Positions 46,361 to 58,255 of a stretch of 64,000 bases of DNA are shown here, in pieces (the first letter of the stretch is position 1; each line of letters begins with the position of its first letter). The notes beneath the pieces were generated by a model. It was given only the letters and a program-made list of their open reading frames with translations, made no database searches and was not told the origin of the DNA. A program made the position numbers and the translations under genes. The stretch comes from Rhynchospora pubera. Taxonomy: Eukaryota; Streptophyta; Magnoliopsida; Poales; Cyperaceae. Location: positions 277,717,229 to 277,781,228 of the forward strand of contig CM051459.1 in assembly GCA_028095005.1 (NCBI GenBank). Direction: 5' to 3'.

Positions 46361-48790
46361 AGTTGGCTTAGATTGTTTGAGATGTTTCTTTGTGTACTCT
46401 TTTACAGCTTTATATCAGTTTATTTCAATTGAATAAGATTATGATAGTTATATGCATGTAACTTTCAGCTTTTTGGTCAATGATTAAATAAATGTCTGTC
46501 AATGACTATGTGTTTGAAACATTTACCTCTACAGAAAAAATAGCTTTTAATGAGTAGACTTAAATGGTTTGGATGGCTCGAATAGATAGTTAATGGCAGT
46601 TTATTTAGTTAACAGCATGTTCATTGATCCTATGGCAGTTTGATCATCAGGTAGATTTTAATGAGTAGATTTTGTACCGATGTTACTGGTATGGTGGAAC
46701 ATGGAGCCGCCAAGGTTTGGTACTTAGTTTAAGGCTGCTCTTGTTGACTTGAAATCTACCTGATGATCATGACATGCCTTTGAAACAAATTTTTGAATAT
46801 GTATTGTTTCATAACTTTCCTTTTATTTCAGCCAATCATCGGCTCTAGAAACAAGCAAAGATTCTGATATAGCCCTGAGTAAGTTTAAATTTTGATTTTC
46901 CGAGCGTAATTACTGCAACACATTTTATGCATTAATGAAACCTTTCTTTTATAGATCACAAGAATGCTAGGAAATTAAAAACTATGAAGACAATCATTGC
47001 AATAATTAGGCAAATAATCTTCAAAAATGGAAATTCCTCTCTGATTTCAAGAGATGATATGATGCACACCAGTACCATTTTCTATTTCTGCATGATACGC
47101 AGATTCCTTTCAATCACCAGGGTCATTTCCTATTTGTGTTAAGATCTCATTAATTATGCTCAGCAAATTTTTCTAGAAATTTTAAAATAAATCATAAATA
47201 TGAAATAATAATAAAACGTATTATGTGACATACACTATATATCTGTCGTACCAAAACAAAACATAATTCTCATATGGAAATTGAAAATTTCTGTGATTTA
47301 GGAAATATAAACAAGGGAAGAAAGGCATCATGTAATGATTATTAAGGACACAATCAAATCCTCTTGCCCATTTAGCACCTAACTTACCATGTATATCATT
47401 CTTTCTGATTCTCTCTAAATACAAAATTATTAAGGTCCGTCATGAAAATTGAATTTAGTTTCAGATGGAATATTTAGGTGTGTCAGGATCAAAATTTGCT
47501 TCATCCAAATTAAATATTCTTCTCACCGGCCGATATCATTTTATTGTTGATTGATAAAAAAAAGCAAGCATCTATGGAAATCGTGCAAGGAAAATTCAAA
47601 AGAAATAATCAATTAGATGCCAATTCTCATCTTGAGTCCCAAGCATGAATATTATTGGCAAGACAAAACTTATTTCCTTTAAAAATACAAAAAAATTAAT
47701 TGTCTTTCCTTTTTATAATTGGTTAATTGCCTTGTCTTGATATGTTCTGATCTATTTGATTTTCTGCGTGATTTTTTTTAGAGCAAGATAAAACAAAATC
47801 TCCAATTTCTTAATAAAGCAAGATTCGCAATTGATTTAAACGGATCAATTAAAAACGTCAATGCAAGGATTCTATATTAACCGATATCGATCCCTTTATT
47901 TTATTTGCTCTAAATAAATGTTTCCCATTTTGTTTTATATCAATTTGTTTAAATAAACATTACATTTAATTTATCCTATTTTTGGAATAGCATTGTGAAA
48001 TTTGTCATCTTATGGTTTGATGATGTTGTAATTGTAATTGATTTATAATGGTCACACGCATTGTGATTTAAGATGCTTGAATTTAATAAATTTTAAGCAG
48101 TTGTAACACATTTTTTTAATAAGCGTTTAATAAATAATTGTCAAGCGAAACTGTTGATTTTATTAAAGCGAAAGTTGGAGTATCTGATGTCAAGGCAAAC
48201 TTGCTGATTTTTTTTTCTATTCCAAATACAAATTAGACGGACAAGAAAATTCTCATCAATTTAAAGGTCTACCGGTGATTTTATTAAGTTGTACCCGGTT
48301 ATTAACAACGTTTAAAAACTATTAATATGGCAATTTATTTTGCGTGAGTAGCTTATATCTTTGTTGCTCCATTCATTCAATAAATTTATTTCCCTCACAT
48401 GAGACTCATGCATGTAGTCAACGTATAAAATTATCTTAAATTTTCAATTTAATTAATTTTATAAAACAGATCTCCGTCTCAAGTATGATCATTGTTCGAT
48501 ACAACAGTGGAGCAAAAACGATTCAAGAATCTTGTCATGTTGTATTACTATTTTTTTTGGTTTGAGATGACATACTTTTATGCAAAACTTTTTATGGAGA
48601 AACATATTTATTTTCATCAAATTAATTTTTGAGTTGTTCGCATTTCTATTTTTATTGATTTTATTTGTTTAAACTGGTGAATAATGCTACTACCTTTAGC
48701 ACCGATCAAGACAATGTTGACCTTAAATATTAAAAATGGACAATATATATCTATACCAAATAATAATTTCAACATCACATATCACATATT
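46361..48790. other. Intergenic or Helitron interior, no gene recognised
   Basis: AT-rich sequence between the coiled-coil exon and a Helitron 3' terminus. The minus frame at 47221-47424 has no motif. Confidence 0.3.
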
Positions 48791-48827
48791 AGAGTCTGCC
48801 CACACATTGAGTGGGCTCTGCTGCTAG
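48791..48827 (+). mobile_element. Helitron 3' terminus
   Basis: A stem GCCCAC/GTGGGC (48798-48803 and 48811-48816) with a 7-nt loop is followed 7 nt later by CTAG (48824-48827) and a host T, the structure expected at a Helitron 3' end (hairpin plus CTRR before T). The 5' TC end was not identified; everything back to the exon-like region could belong to it. Confidence 0.5.
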
Positions 48828-48992
48828 TATTATGTAATATACGAGACAACTTTTGTAGGTCAATTAATATATATTAAGAATCTTATCCTTTAAGAAACCT
48901 ATAATTTATGATGACAATTTTTTGAGTCAAAAGATTAGGAATGCCAAATGCGTACCAATTTTCTATACACTACTGGTCGAATTAAAAAGTTA

Positions 48993-49109
48993 GGAATAAG
49001 AGAAGAAGTATTGGGAATTGTGTAACTTTGTGAAGAATTTGGATTGTTTATAATAAATTTGGGAGTAAGAAGAAGTTATTTCCTTATTCTTGCACCCATC
49101 CAAACGGAG
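48993..49109. mobile_element. Tourist-like MITE copy, left end lost
   Basis: It carries, in reverse orientation, the family core GTGTAACTTTGTGAAGA plus TTGGATTGTTTATAATAAAT and ends CCATCCAAACGGAG. TTA borders both sides (48990-48992 and 49110-49112), but the left TIR is not preserved. Confidence 0.5.
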
Positions 49110-49112
49110 TTA

Positions 49113-50727
49113 TTGAGAATAAAGTGATCTTAAAAAAAATGATCAATTTTATTTTGTACAATATTTTGATATGTAAATCGAATTGAGTGACTCTTTGTAT
49201 ATTTCATCCATTTTTCCAAACAGAGCCTTATTTGTCCATTTACAAACACATAGCCTAAGTAGATAATAACGTTTTTTGTATATTTTATTGGTTTTGGTGG
49301 CCTAAAAGTGCACTAATGTTTACAACAGTGGTAGTATTACTGTTGAATCTTTTTCCTGGACGGCACACCTCAATATATACAATCTCTTAAACAAATTTCT
49401 TTGAATTAATTTATTTTGCAATAATCTTTAATATATTTTATTCCCATCTCATTCCTGGTAATTTAAAAGAATAATGCTTCACATTACAAATAATATTTGG
49501 TAAATAAACTTATTACTTTTTTTTTTGTCTGTGATGTTGTGCATATCATTGTTCATCAGTGTATTTATTCTCTTGCTACCTATGAAGCTTAAATTTATGT
49601 GAATTGTCATTTTACTTGATATTATAATTTTCAAATTGGTATCTGTTAACAGTAACCATTAAGAATAAAATACGAATAACTACTTAATTAGTAAGGATAG
49701 AATATAAGAAAATTAAATTTCTAATTATGATTATGAAAAATTATCTTTTAGAGCTATAATATGATATCAGTGGATACCCTTAGATCAAGGTGTGCAAATC
49801 ATATTTCCACCGGTAACGTCAGTATTTGGTGGTTTAATCCTGTTGCAACTTTCAACTTCTCACGGCGACAAGGATCAATTTGCATAATCACCTGTTATCA
49901 ACTTTTTTTCTGTGGAGAGTACAAGTGAGGTACAGAAGCAACATCTTTGACAACTTCGACATAATCATGATTAGTGGCATAATCAGAGAATTTAATGCCA
50001 GAGAATCCCACATCATGACCTAATGCTTTTGATATTTTGACTCGCCGTGTAATGAACGACTATAATAGGAAAAGTTTAACAAGCAAGAACATTCTTTCTT
50101 TGATGCTTGTTCTCTATTGCAACCAAAAGCGACTTTTTAGCAACTAGTGGATAAATAAGAACAAAAACCCGCCTTGTTGAGAGCTTATCCAGTCGTCTTT
50201 TTCAAATTTTATAATTTCATAAGGAAATTATTGTAGTGCTTTTTACTTGTGAATTTTCCACCTTTCAAATATTCTCTGCACATTTCTTTTGCTAACATTT
50301 TGAAGAAAGTTAAATAAATTGATATCTATTTATTATTATTTAATTGAGTGTTTATCATTATCAGGCTTCGAAATGTGTGATTTTAGAATGATTGAGACAA
50401 CTTGTTATTATTTAATTGAGTGTTTATCATATCCGTTAAATCATTTATGTAGAGAGACGAGGTCTAATATGTAATAAAATTTTATTTCTCTTTCGCTTCA
50501 ACCACGAATACTATTTATTTCATCTAGAAAAAATGAAAGATTCATTGACCAATTTGTATTGTATTTCCATGTTCTAATGTGTTGGGACTTTAAAACATTC
50601 AGTGTTTATTTCAATATAATTAATTATTCATTATGGTCTAGAATAATTCTTCGGATATAGGTTTTTTTAATTTCACCTGTTTAATAAAAGATAATTATTA
50701 CAGCTTTGTTGTTTCTCTAGCTTTACA

Positions 50728-50764
<37 letters not shown>

Positions 50765-51098
50765 TTTACTGAAGAAATTCATAACAAATTTTATAATTTT
50801 GATGACTAAACTAAGATGATATATTTAATAATTAGTCTTGTTTGCGAAAATCTCCTAATCCTAGTCAAAAGTGCAATGTAAAAGGACAAACGTGATCAAT
50901 AACTTGATTCTGTGATTTTGTCTATATCAGAAAAGATTCAGCACCTCTCTTTTTAATTTTAAATCGCTTTATCGTGTAATCCTTTTTATATATTTGATGA
51001 TGCATTGACCTTAATTAAGACCAAAATGTCATTTATGTTATATTTGAACCTCACTTTCATCGTTTAGAAGTTGAACTCATGAATATTTTTTATGTAAA
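49113..51098. other. Intergenic, no gene recognised
   Basis: AT-rich. It contains a duplicated phrase TTATTATTTAATTGAGTG at about 50332 and 50406 and the (AAT)n microsatellite listed separately. No coding frame. Confidence 0.35.
50727..50764. repeat. (AAT)n microsatellite
   Basis: About 12 uninterrupted AAT units. Confidence 0.95.
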
Positions 51099-51107
51099 TA
51101 AAATTTT

Positions 51108-51994
51108 GGGTGATTTAGGTTTATGCCACTGGCAAAAGTGAAAATTAGAGATATATCATTACTAAATAACAAATTATTTTATGTCATTATTAAATGATGA
51201 AATTAGATTTATGCCATCGATCAATTGATGTGACAATTCTACCCTTTTAACTATTCCACTATACAAGATTAAAATAAAAAATATACCACTGTAAAATATT
51301 AAAATTAGAAATATGCCATCGCAAAAAAAAATAATTAGTTTTATGCCACTATAAAATAATTAAAATTGGTGTTATGGCAAAATAAAATTGTAAAATTAAT
51401 TACTTTCCATTAAAATCTTTAATTTTCTTATAATCTGTTTATTTTTCTGAAATCCGTTAATTTATTGTACTTGCAAATCTGGTTATTATTATTAGTCCCA
51501 ATAAAAGTTGATGCAATAAAAAACTTATTCATGTACGTAGTTCCAAATAATTTAATGAGCGGACATGATATTCGCCAAAAAAAAAATGCAATTGGTCCAT
51601 TAATCCCATATATATATATATTCGCAAAAGAGATCATGAAACATGTTATTTTAATATTCGAAAAAAAACTAAACAAAAAAAATATCCAAATACATTATGC
51701 AATGTAACTTTGATTTTTTTTTAATTCGTCCAAAACAATCCTAATCAAACTTTATGAACTAAGCAAACGGGCTTTCATTACAAATTTGGTTTGATTCTTA
51801 AAGGACAATTTAGGTAGTTCTGAAAAGATAGAATGGCAAATCTCTAATTGGAGTGACATGTATCTAATTTTATTAAAAAAACATGGCATTAAATTAATTT
51901 TAATAATTTTATAGTGGTATAAAATTAATTTGCATTTTAAGGATGGCAAACACCTAATTTTATTTTGACGATAGCAATATATATCTAATTATTC
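51108..51994. mobile_element. MULE-type MITE of the GGGTGATTTAG family, 887 bp
   Basis: The left end GGGTGATTTAGGTTTATGCC matches the 13849 element; the right end, reverse-complemented, is GAATAATTAGATATATATTG. The flanks TAAAATTTT (51099-51107) and AAAAATTTT (51995-52003) agree at 8 of 9 positions. Repeated ATGCCACT..AAATTAG units fill both arms. The middle (about 51420-51780) is a different sequence with a TATA run and may be a further insertion. Confidence 0.6.
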
Positions 51995-52003
51995 AAAAAT
52001 TTT

Positions 52004-52685
52004 ATTATGAAAAAAGGAACGCTTGAAACATTTAAGAAGGAAACTAATTACATTCAGTTTATTGTCTGTTTCTCACAATATGTCTTAAATTATCATTACA
52101 AAACTGGACAAGTCTCTTCAATACATTAAATAATGATAATGCTACAGACCATACGTTAATCATGGGAATCATCTTTATTGACCCTATAATTATTTAGAAT
52201 CTCCTATCTGAAAGAAAAAAAAAAAGAGAGAGAGAGAGAAATAAGAAGGAAACTCACCTAGAATTCAAAGCCGTGTTTCGTAAATTGCACATAAAAGTAA
52301 CACACTACACTACATGAAAGAAAATCATTCAAAAATCAAAACTAATAAATATGCTCGTTAACTAGGAAAATCTATAGATGCTACCCCATATAATTCTTTA
52401 GGAAAAATACAAAAGGTTATTAAATAAACTGTTTTGCTTCCTAGAGAGAACTTTCCCGAAACAAATGGCCTACCCCTAGATGTAAAAAAAAATAATAAAA
52501 AAAGGAAGATACAAATACAATCATACAAATGGAAATGGCCAATGGTACCGGCTTTCTAATTAGAGGTCGCATTATTGGATAACAGCTGTGCAAGCTTGTA
52601 CGGTCTCTCTCCGGTTCATACGTGCACTAATGAGCTCATAACTGTACGGTACCGATTAATTAAGAGTTTATTAATTGCTCACCTA
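52004..52685. other. Intergenic, no gene recognised
   Basis: It includes a poly(A)-(GA)n tract at about 52216-52241. No ORF or RNA gene is supported. Confidence 0.35.
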
Positions 52686-52693
52686 GTCACCTG

Positions 52694-53547
52694 TAGGGGT
52701 GCAAGAAAAGCCCGTAACTCGTAACTCGCTCGTGTTCGACTCGAAAATATTTCGCTAACAGCTCGTTCGTTAATAGCTCGAGCTGTTAACGAGACGAGCT
52801 GGTTAGCTCGCGAGTTAATTTGTCGAGTTCGAACATACCCTAGCTCGTTCGTTACTGACTCGGTGTGTTAACGAGTTAATACGATACGTTGATTAAAACT
52901 CAAATAAATCACAGCCATCTCATACTCCCTATGTCGCTCTTTCAACACTTCTCCCAATTCCCATACGGCCATACCCTACCCCAATTTCTGAACCTCGCTC
53001 CTCCCTAAATCTCCAAAACTACGCAGCTCACTGGCCAGCCCACCCACACCGCCTCTTCCCATACGGCCATACCCATCCCAACTCTCCAATCTCTCCCCCA
53101 CTATCTAATCCTGTCTCTTCCTCGTCCATAGACAATACAGGAAAACTAATGAAATTGGAGGTGAAAAAATCGAATCCAAGGATTTGAGCGCATGGTGAAG
53201 CGAGGTCGTAGAAGGAGGGTCGGAGGTCGAGGACAGAGCGAGGGAGAACTTGGATGGGGAACGCGAGTAGAGATGGAGGAGGCGATTGAGCTGGTCGGAG
53301 GCGACGGATTCCGGCGATGAGGCGCTGGAATTGGCGGCGGAGCTGGTGAGCAAGCAGTAAAAGCAAATAGCTCTGTACGAGCTAGCTTGAGCTCGCCTGA
53401 GCCAGCTCGTTTCTTAATGAGACGAGATCGATCTGTGTATATGAGCTCGTGACTTTATCACGAGACGAGCCAGCTCGCTCGCTATCTTGCCGAGCCGAGT
53501 TCGAGACAGAGCTAACTCGCTCGTGGCTCGGCTCGTGAACAGCCCTA
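52694..53547. mobile_element. Non-autonomous hAT element with GC-rich cargo, 854 bp
   Basis: It is flanked by exact 8-bp copies of GTCACCTG (52686-52693 and 53548-53555). The ends are TAGGGGTGCAAGAA and, reverse-complemented on the right, TAGGGCTGTTCACGAGCC, the common plant hAT terminus. Both ends are rich in AGCTCG / CGAGCT boxes. The middle (about 52920-53370) is GC-rich and coding-like: the minus strand from about 53366 reads LLTSSAANSSASSPESVASD, then a leucine-rich stretch, and closes before a possible GT splice site. This looks like a captured host exon. Confidence 0.75.
53028..53366 (-). pseudogene. Possible captured host-gene exon in the hAT element
   Basis: Two overlapping minus-strand frames (53353-53105 and 53366-53028) are open. 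The first reads SSASSPESVASDQLNRLLHL and SPSKFSLALSSTSDPPSTTS, with composition like a plant serine-rich N-terminal region. I do not recognise the source gene. CCCATACGGCCATACCC occurs twice at its edge (about 52960 and 53058), hinting at a local duplication. Confidence 0.35.
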
Positions 53548-53740
53548 GTCACCTGCCTTTTAACAAAAATTTGCGACTAGCCCAGAAAAATTGACATGAC
53601 TATGCCTACAATTTTCTGATGGTAATATATGCAGGTTAATAATGAAACAATGATCACATTTCTATGAGATTAAAATATGTATTTCTCTTAAAAATTACAT
53701 ATACAATATTGAAAATGCTATTACGTATACAGTATTAGAA

Positions 53741-53743
<3 letters not shown>

Positions 53744-53781
<38 letters not shown>
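53744..53781. repeat. (TA)n microsatellite
   Basis: About 18 uninterrupted TA units. Confidence 0.95.
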
Positions 53782-53784
<3 letters not shown>

Positions 53785-55232
53785 CATATTTGATTGAAAA
53801 AAGGACAACATCCCTATTTTTTTATTTAAATTTGAATGCTTGTGATCATATATCGTAATATTTTTACGTTTCTGTTAGATAAGCGGATGTTAAGTTAATT
53901 GTCATGTCCGGTTAAAAACTTAAAATTGAGTCATTTTGACGATGACAACAGAAATGAATTTTTTTCAAAAATGTTTTGTAGTTGTGGAACCCCCTAATAA
54001 ATTTGGAATTAATGACACGTAATAACTAAAATAATTTATATTTACACGTGTCACGAGGCATCGATTCATCGTGTCGTCGGTGTATCTCTGTATGATACCT
54101 CAAAGTCAAAATTATAAATTTGTTCATGCCAGATGTTTTAATTACAATCATGGGGTATGTATATGTACTAGGGTAGATTTAATCAGTTACAACAGAATAA
54201 ATGATAGTTTGATTCAACATGTGTTTCATTTATTTAGGACTTTTATTGTCTATATGAACAAATAGAATGCACCATCAAAGATTGCTCAACATGCAATGCA
54301 TGAACTTAGAAATACCGAAATGTGTGTTCTATTAAAGTTTTCGTGTAATCCGCACCTTCTAGTTGTTTCTTAGATCCTCTTGATCAATTTATTGTTCATA
54401 ATTCACAAATCAAGTACTGTTAATATAAGTTTAAAGTGTTTCTTTAATCTGGTAGATGAAGTGTAATTTAACTAAGTTTGGGGTCCTATCAGTATACTTG
54501 ACTGATAATTTGGTTCCAAGTCCTTGCTAATTGTGTTGTTATAAATCATTACTTGCCAAATTGTCATAATTATTATTTAATTATATTTCCTAATATCGTC
54601 ATATTTTGAAATTACAAAATTAACAGGCATAAAGTAGGAACTAATTAAACTCAAAAAATAAATTAGAAATATAAATCAGATTTATTTATTTGATTTGCGT
54701 GATCCGAAAGTCTGAGTTAATTGTCACAGTATCTGTTCGTTAAAAATCAGACTTACTATCATCATCACTTTAGAAAAACTGATTATCGATTGCTAGACTA
54801 ATATCAATGGTCCAAGCTATTTAGTCTAATCGTTTTATCGAGCTCAAAAGAATTAGTCATTAGCCCACTTAGGCTCTCATCAAAATGAAGTTTACGTGGG
54901 ATTTCATTTCAATTAAATTGATTTTATAGGATTTCGTTGGATCTAATTACATTGGAATTCCAGCTAAATTACACCAAATCCCTTCATTTTGATCGAGAAT
55001 TTTGCAACGAAATGAAATGAAATAAAATCTCAAGTTAAAAAAAATGAAATTTTGATCTGGGCGTTAGCTATTTTGATTAAGCTCTATCTAAATCCGAAAG
55101 CTTAATTAGTCTTAAAGCCTACACTTCATAGTTTGCAATTTATTTAATTTCTCAGCCCACAAAGATTAAATTTTCAGCCCAAAAAGAATTAATTCTAGCG
55201 TCAGCCCATCAACACAGGCCCAAAAAAATAGC
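53782..55232. other. Intergenic, no gene recognised
   Basis: About 54880-55066 has facing ATCAAAATGAAGTTTACGTG and CATTTCATTTCGT-like text at both ends and may be an old MITE; the ends do not align well enough to list it separately. The 64-codon frame at 54071-54265 has no motif. Confidence 0.3.
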
Positions 55233-55240
55233 ACACAAAC

Positions 55241-55680
55241 CAATGTTTTGAAAATCGGACCGGACCGGCCGGTTCGACCGGTTCAACCGCGAACCGGACC
55301 CTAGTCACATCCAATCTGAGCCGGTTTTTTGGCTGTTAGCGACCCATAAGGAACCGGACGGTCCGGTCCGGTTTTATGTGAAACCGTCGAACCGAACCGG
55401 ACGGTTTATATGTTTTTAAATATTTTCCATTTAGTTCAATGAAATTCTCAAAAAATATCATAGAGAGGAATCAAACTTGGGAAGTCTTGAATAGAAATGA
55501 GATGCTCTACCACTAGACCAATTGGTTTTGATGTAAACAAGTGAACATTTAATTTATATAAACTATATGGTAACCATGACGTCATCCGGTTCATTCTACC
55601 GGTTCGACCGGTCGAACCAATTGAACCATCGAATCGATAGCTTCGCCGGTTCGATGTCCGGATCGGTTTTCAAAACATTG
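55241..55680. mobile_element. hAT MITE, 440 bp, with tRNA-like core
   Basis: It is flanked by exact 8-bp copies of ACACAAAC (55233-55240 and 55681-55688). The ends are CAATGTTTTGAAAATCGGAC and, reverse-complemented on the right, CAATGTTTTGAAAACCGATC. GGACCGG/CCGGTTCGACCGG boxes fill the arms. The centre carries a tRNA-like sequence on the minus strand. Confidence 0.8.
55455..55527 (-). other. tRNA-like sequence (box A and box B) inside the hAT MITE
   Basis: The minus strand reads TGGTCTAGTGG (55520-55510), matching the pol III box A consensus and the D-arm of tRNA-Gly, followed 44 nt later by GTTTGATTCC (55476-55467), a box B with one change. The spacing is that of a real tRNA gene. Acceptor and anticodon stems do not pair well, so it is a decayed tRNA or SINE head rather than a functional tRNA. 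Confidence 0.5.
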
Positions 55681-55688
55681 ACACAAAC

Positions 55689-56999
55689 CAACTCAGTGTG
55701 CCAACCAACTCGAACCAGTCTGACCCTCGGTCAGTCGTAACGGGTCCAACACAAACTCAATCGGGTCGGTATCCACATCCAACATCTCATAATAAAATCC
55801 GATCTGATAGGCCCACGCGCTTTTCACTCAAGCCCATTAAATTCATCTAAGCCCTCAGAATTTATAGCCAAACCCACATTTTTTTTTGCTATAACCATTC
55901 TATGTTACAAATAAGCCTTCAAAATTTTTACACTTTTGTCCTCATAAAATATTTTACTTTATAAATTCATCCCTGGACTCGCAATCAAATACCAAACTCA
56001 TACCAGATTCCCTTTTTATGTACCAAAAACTGGTATAGAGCTACAACTGACTTATAGACTCACTGTAATGCATGCGACATGAGACATATATGCACATAAA
56101 CTCATTAGTTTTTTCCTTCAAATTACCTCATCCAATGCACCGTTTTATAAAAAATAATTCTTATAAAATTTGTGTATGGCATATATCAAATAAAGACACC
56201 TCAGATCAACAGACTTATTTGACATATCTCATGCACATATACCAGCTGAAACTCTTCAACTATGCACTGAATACAATATATGACCCTCCTTCATCAAAAT
56301 ATGACCAACAATTTACATTTAAATATGCTCAACCCTCAAATAAGTACCATCTCACTATACTCCCTCTTTATATACACTGAACAGCCTCAAAATAACTACT
56401 TTCATTTATGCAGATGATTGAATAGTTCTATAAACATAGATATACTTGTATATGTTCTCTGTCCCTACATGATTTTAACACTAGAAATGACACTAATGCC
56501 CTTCCTAATTATCATGCCTTTGTACTATGCAGATAAACATTTTACAATTATAACATCTAGTATACTTAGCCTTTAGATGACCAGTTCATGATGTACCAGA
56601 ACAGTCTTGTATATATGCAACTATGTACTTACTCCAAATATACCTTCTTTACTATTGCCACGACCCAACATAATTCATGAGTGTATATCTATGCACATTT
56701 ATATACTTTAAAATATGCCACGACCCAACATAATTGCAATCCTTCACAGACTGCCTTCAAAATAATCATAAAACATAATGACTCATGATTTTCCTATTTT
56801 GCCTACTTCATATATGCATATACATATATAAATAAGATCCTTAAATAATTATTAATTTCCTTATAAACCTTGTGTCAGCTATGCTCAGAAATTTAACTAC
56901 CTAGAAATATCACATAACTGAGCACATAATATTCTATCCCCTTCACTAAATAGTCAGCTTACAACTCAACAGAAAACCACTCGTAACTAAAGTTGGCAT
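55689..56999. other. Intergenic with a short direct repeat
   Basis: TGCCACGACCCAACATAATT occurs twice (about 56656 and 56716). The 102-codon frame at 56072-56380 has no motif. No gene is supported. Confidence 0.35.
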
Positions 57000-57347
57000 C
57001 TAATTAAGCTTCATGAACATATTAATGACTAAAGTGGAAGAAGAGAGGTAAGAGGAAGATGAGTCCAGAGGAGAACAACCTTCCACGACACCAATTGCAG
57101 CTTGCGGTTGAAATTGGCTTGCTCGAACAGAGAGAAGAGACATGGCTTCCTCAAGCCATCGACACATCCAAGTAGGAGGTGTCGCTTCCTCTACAGCCAG
57201 CTCAGAGGCAGCCGCTAATTTAACCAACCAATACACGACACAGAGGGACGAGAGATGAAGCTCGAGAGAAAGCTTCTCGAGGAGAAGGGACAGAGGAAAA
57301 GAGAGAGATTGGCAAGCCAGAAGAAAGAGACGAGCGTCTCTTGACAC
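57000..57347 (-). CDS. Unrecognised 115-aa frame
   Basis: The frame starts MSRDARLFLLACQSLSFPLS, giving a hydrophobic leucine-rich N-terminal region that could pass for a signal or membrane segment, then a serine-rich tail. It lies in a locally GC-richer stretch (57010-57340), unlike its surroundings, so it may be part of a host or captured gene. No family is recognised and no exon structure is clear. Confidence 0.2.
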   Translation of the reverse strand: MSRDARLFLLACQSLSFPLSLLLEKLSLELHLSSLCVVYWLVKLAAASELAVEEATPPTWMCRWLEEAMSLLSVRASQFQPQAAIGVVEGCSPLDSSSSYLSSSTLVINMFMKLN

Positions 57348-57828
57348 TTTTATTAAAATAAACTCGGGTCTTCTATGACAGGATGTGCAGCATGTGGCAA
57401 ACCATTGACAACTAATTTTTGTAAATTAGCTATTTTACAGTTTAATTAAATTAGACCAACTCAGAAATCAGATTGATGTGGCAATCATAAGGAAAAATTC
57501 TATAATTTATGAGGAATATTTTCATGTCCTCAGATTAGACATTCCCGCAAATTTTACAGTGGCATTAATTTATTTAACCTATTCCTTGATCATATAATTC
57601 ATACAATTTCATTAAAATTTATTAACAGATTAAAAAGGGACTTGGTTTACTATACTACAGCCAGAATTGTTACATTTGGGCTTATTGTAAAATGTAGATA
57701 TATAAATTGTATTTATCTTGAGGTTAATTGGTAGTTTAGTACAACAGTAGGCCATGTTCGTTTTTTGATAGCCCTGCCAGACCTAATAAAAGATAGATTT
57801 GCAATTATTACTTTGTAAAACTATCTTT
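57348..57828. other. Intergenic, no gene recognised
   Basis: AT-rich; nothing to report. Confidence 0.3.
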
Positions 57829-58075
57829 GTCAGTTATGTTGGGTTGAGGAAAACTGTAGTGGAAAATAACATATTATGTATGTTCATGCATATTCTTGGA
57901 TTTACTTTCATTGGGGATGTATATTGTACAAATTGAGTGTTTTCTGAGTTTGATCATATTTTGTAGAGTAGTGGAAATCATTTTATTAGAGCATCACATA
58001 CAATATCCATCTTTATGCACAGTTGCACAAATATGTTATTTTTCTGAAGTTTTTCTCAATCCAACATAACTGACA
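57829..58075. mobile_element. Hairpin MITE, about 247 bp
   Basis: TGTCAGTTATGTTGGGTTGA on the left faces TCAATCCAACATAACTGACA on the right, with partial pairing further in (AATAACATAT on both arms). No target duplication could be settled. It lies 180 bp upstream of the isolated coding exon. Confidence 0.5.
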
Positions 58076-58255
58076 AAAACTTCTCACAGATCATGTGCAA
58101 ATTTTGAGGACACTTTATTTATATATTGTAAAAAAATGAAAAAAACTAATAATGTTTATTTTTATTTCATAGTTGCTTATGCGCATTTAATTTTTTTTTT
58201 CCTATGCAACCAGTAAAATCTATAAGACTCAATAACACATCTTTCTTAACTCTAG

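Noticed and set aside
54880..55066. Further MITE with facing ATTTCATTTC / GAAATGAAAT ends
   Set aside because: Ends align poorly and no target duplication was found.
55455..55527. Functional tRNA-Gly gene
   Set aside because: Acceptor and anticodon stems do not pair and box B has a substitution; only tRNA-like.
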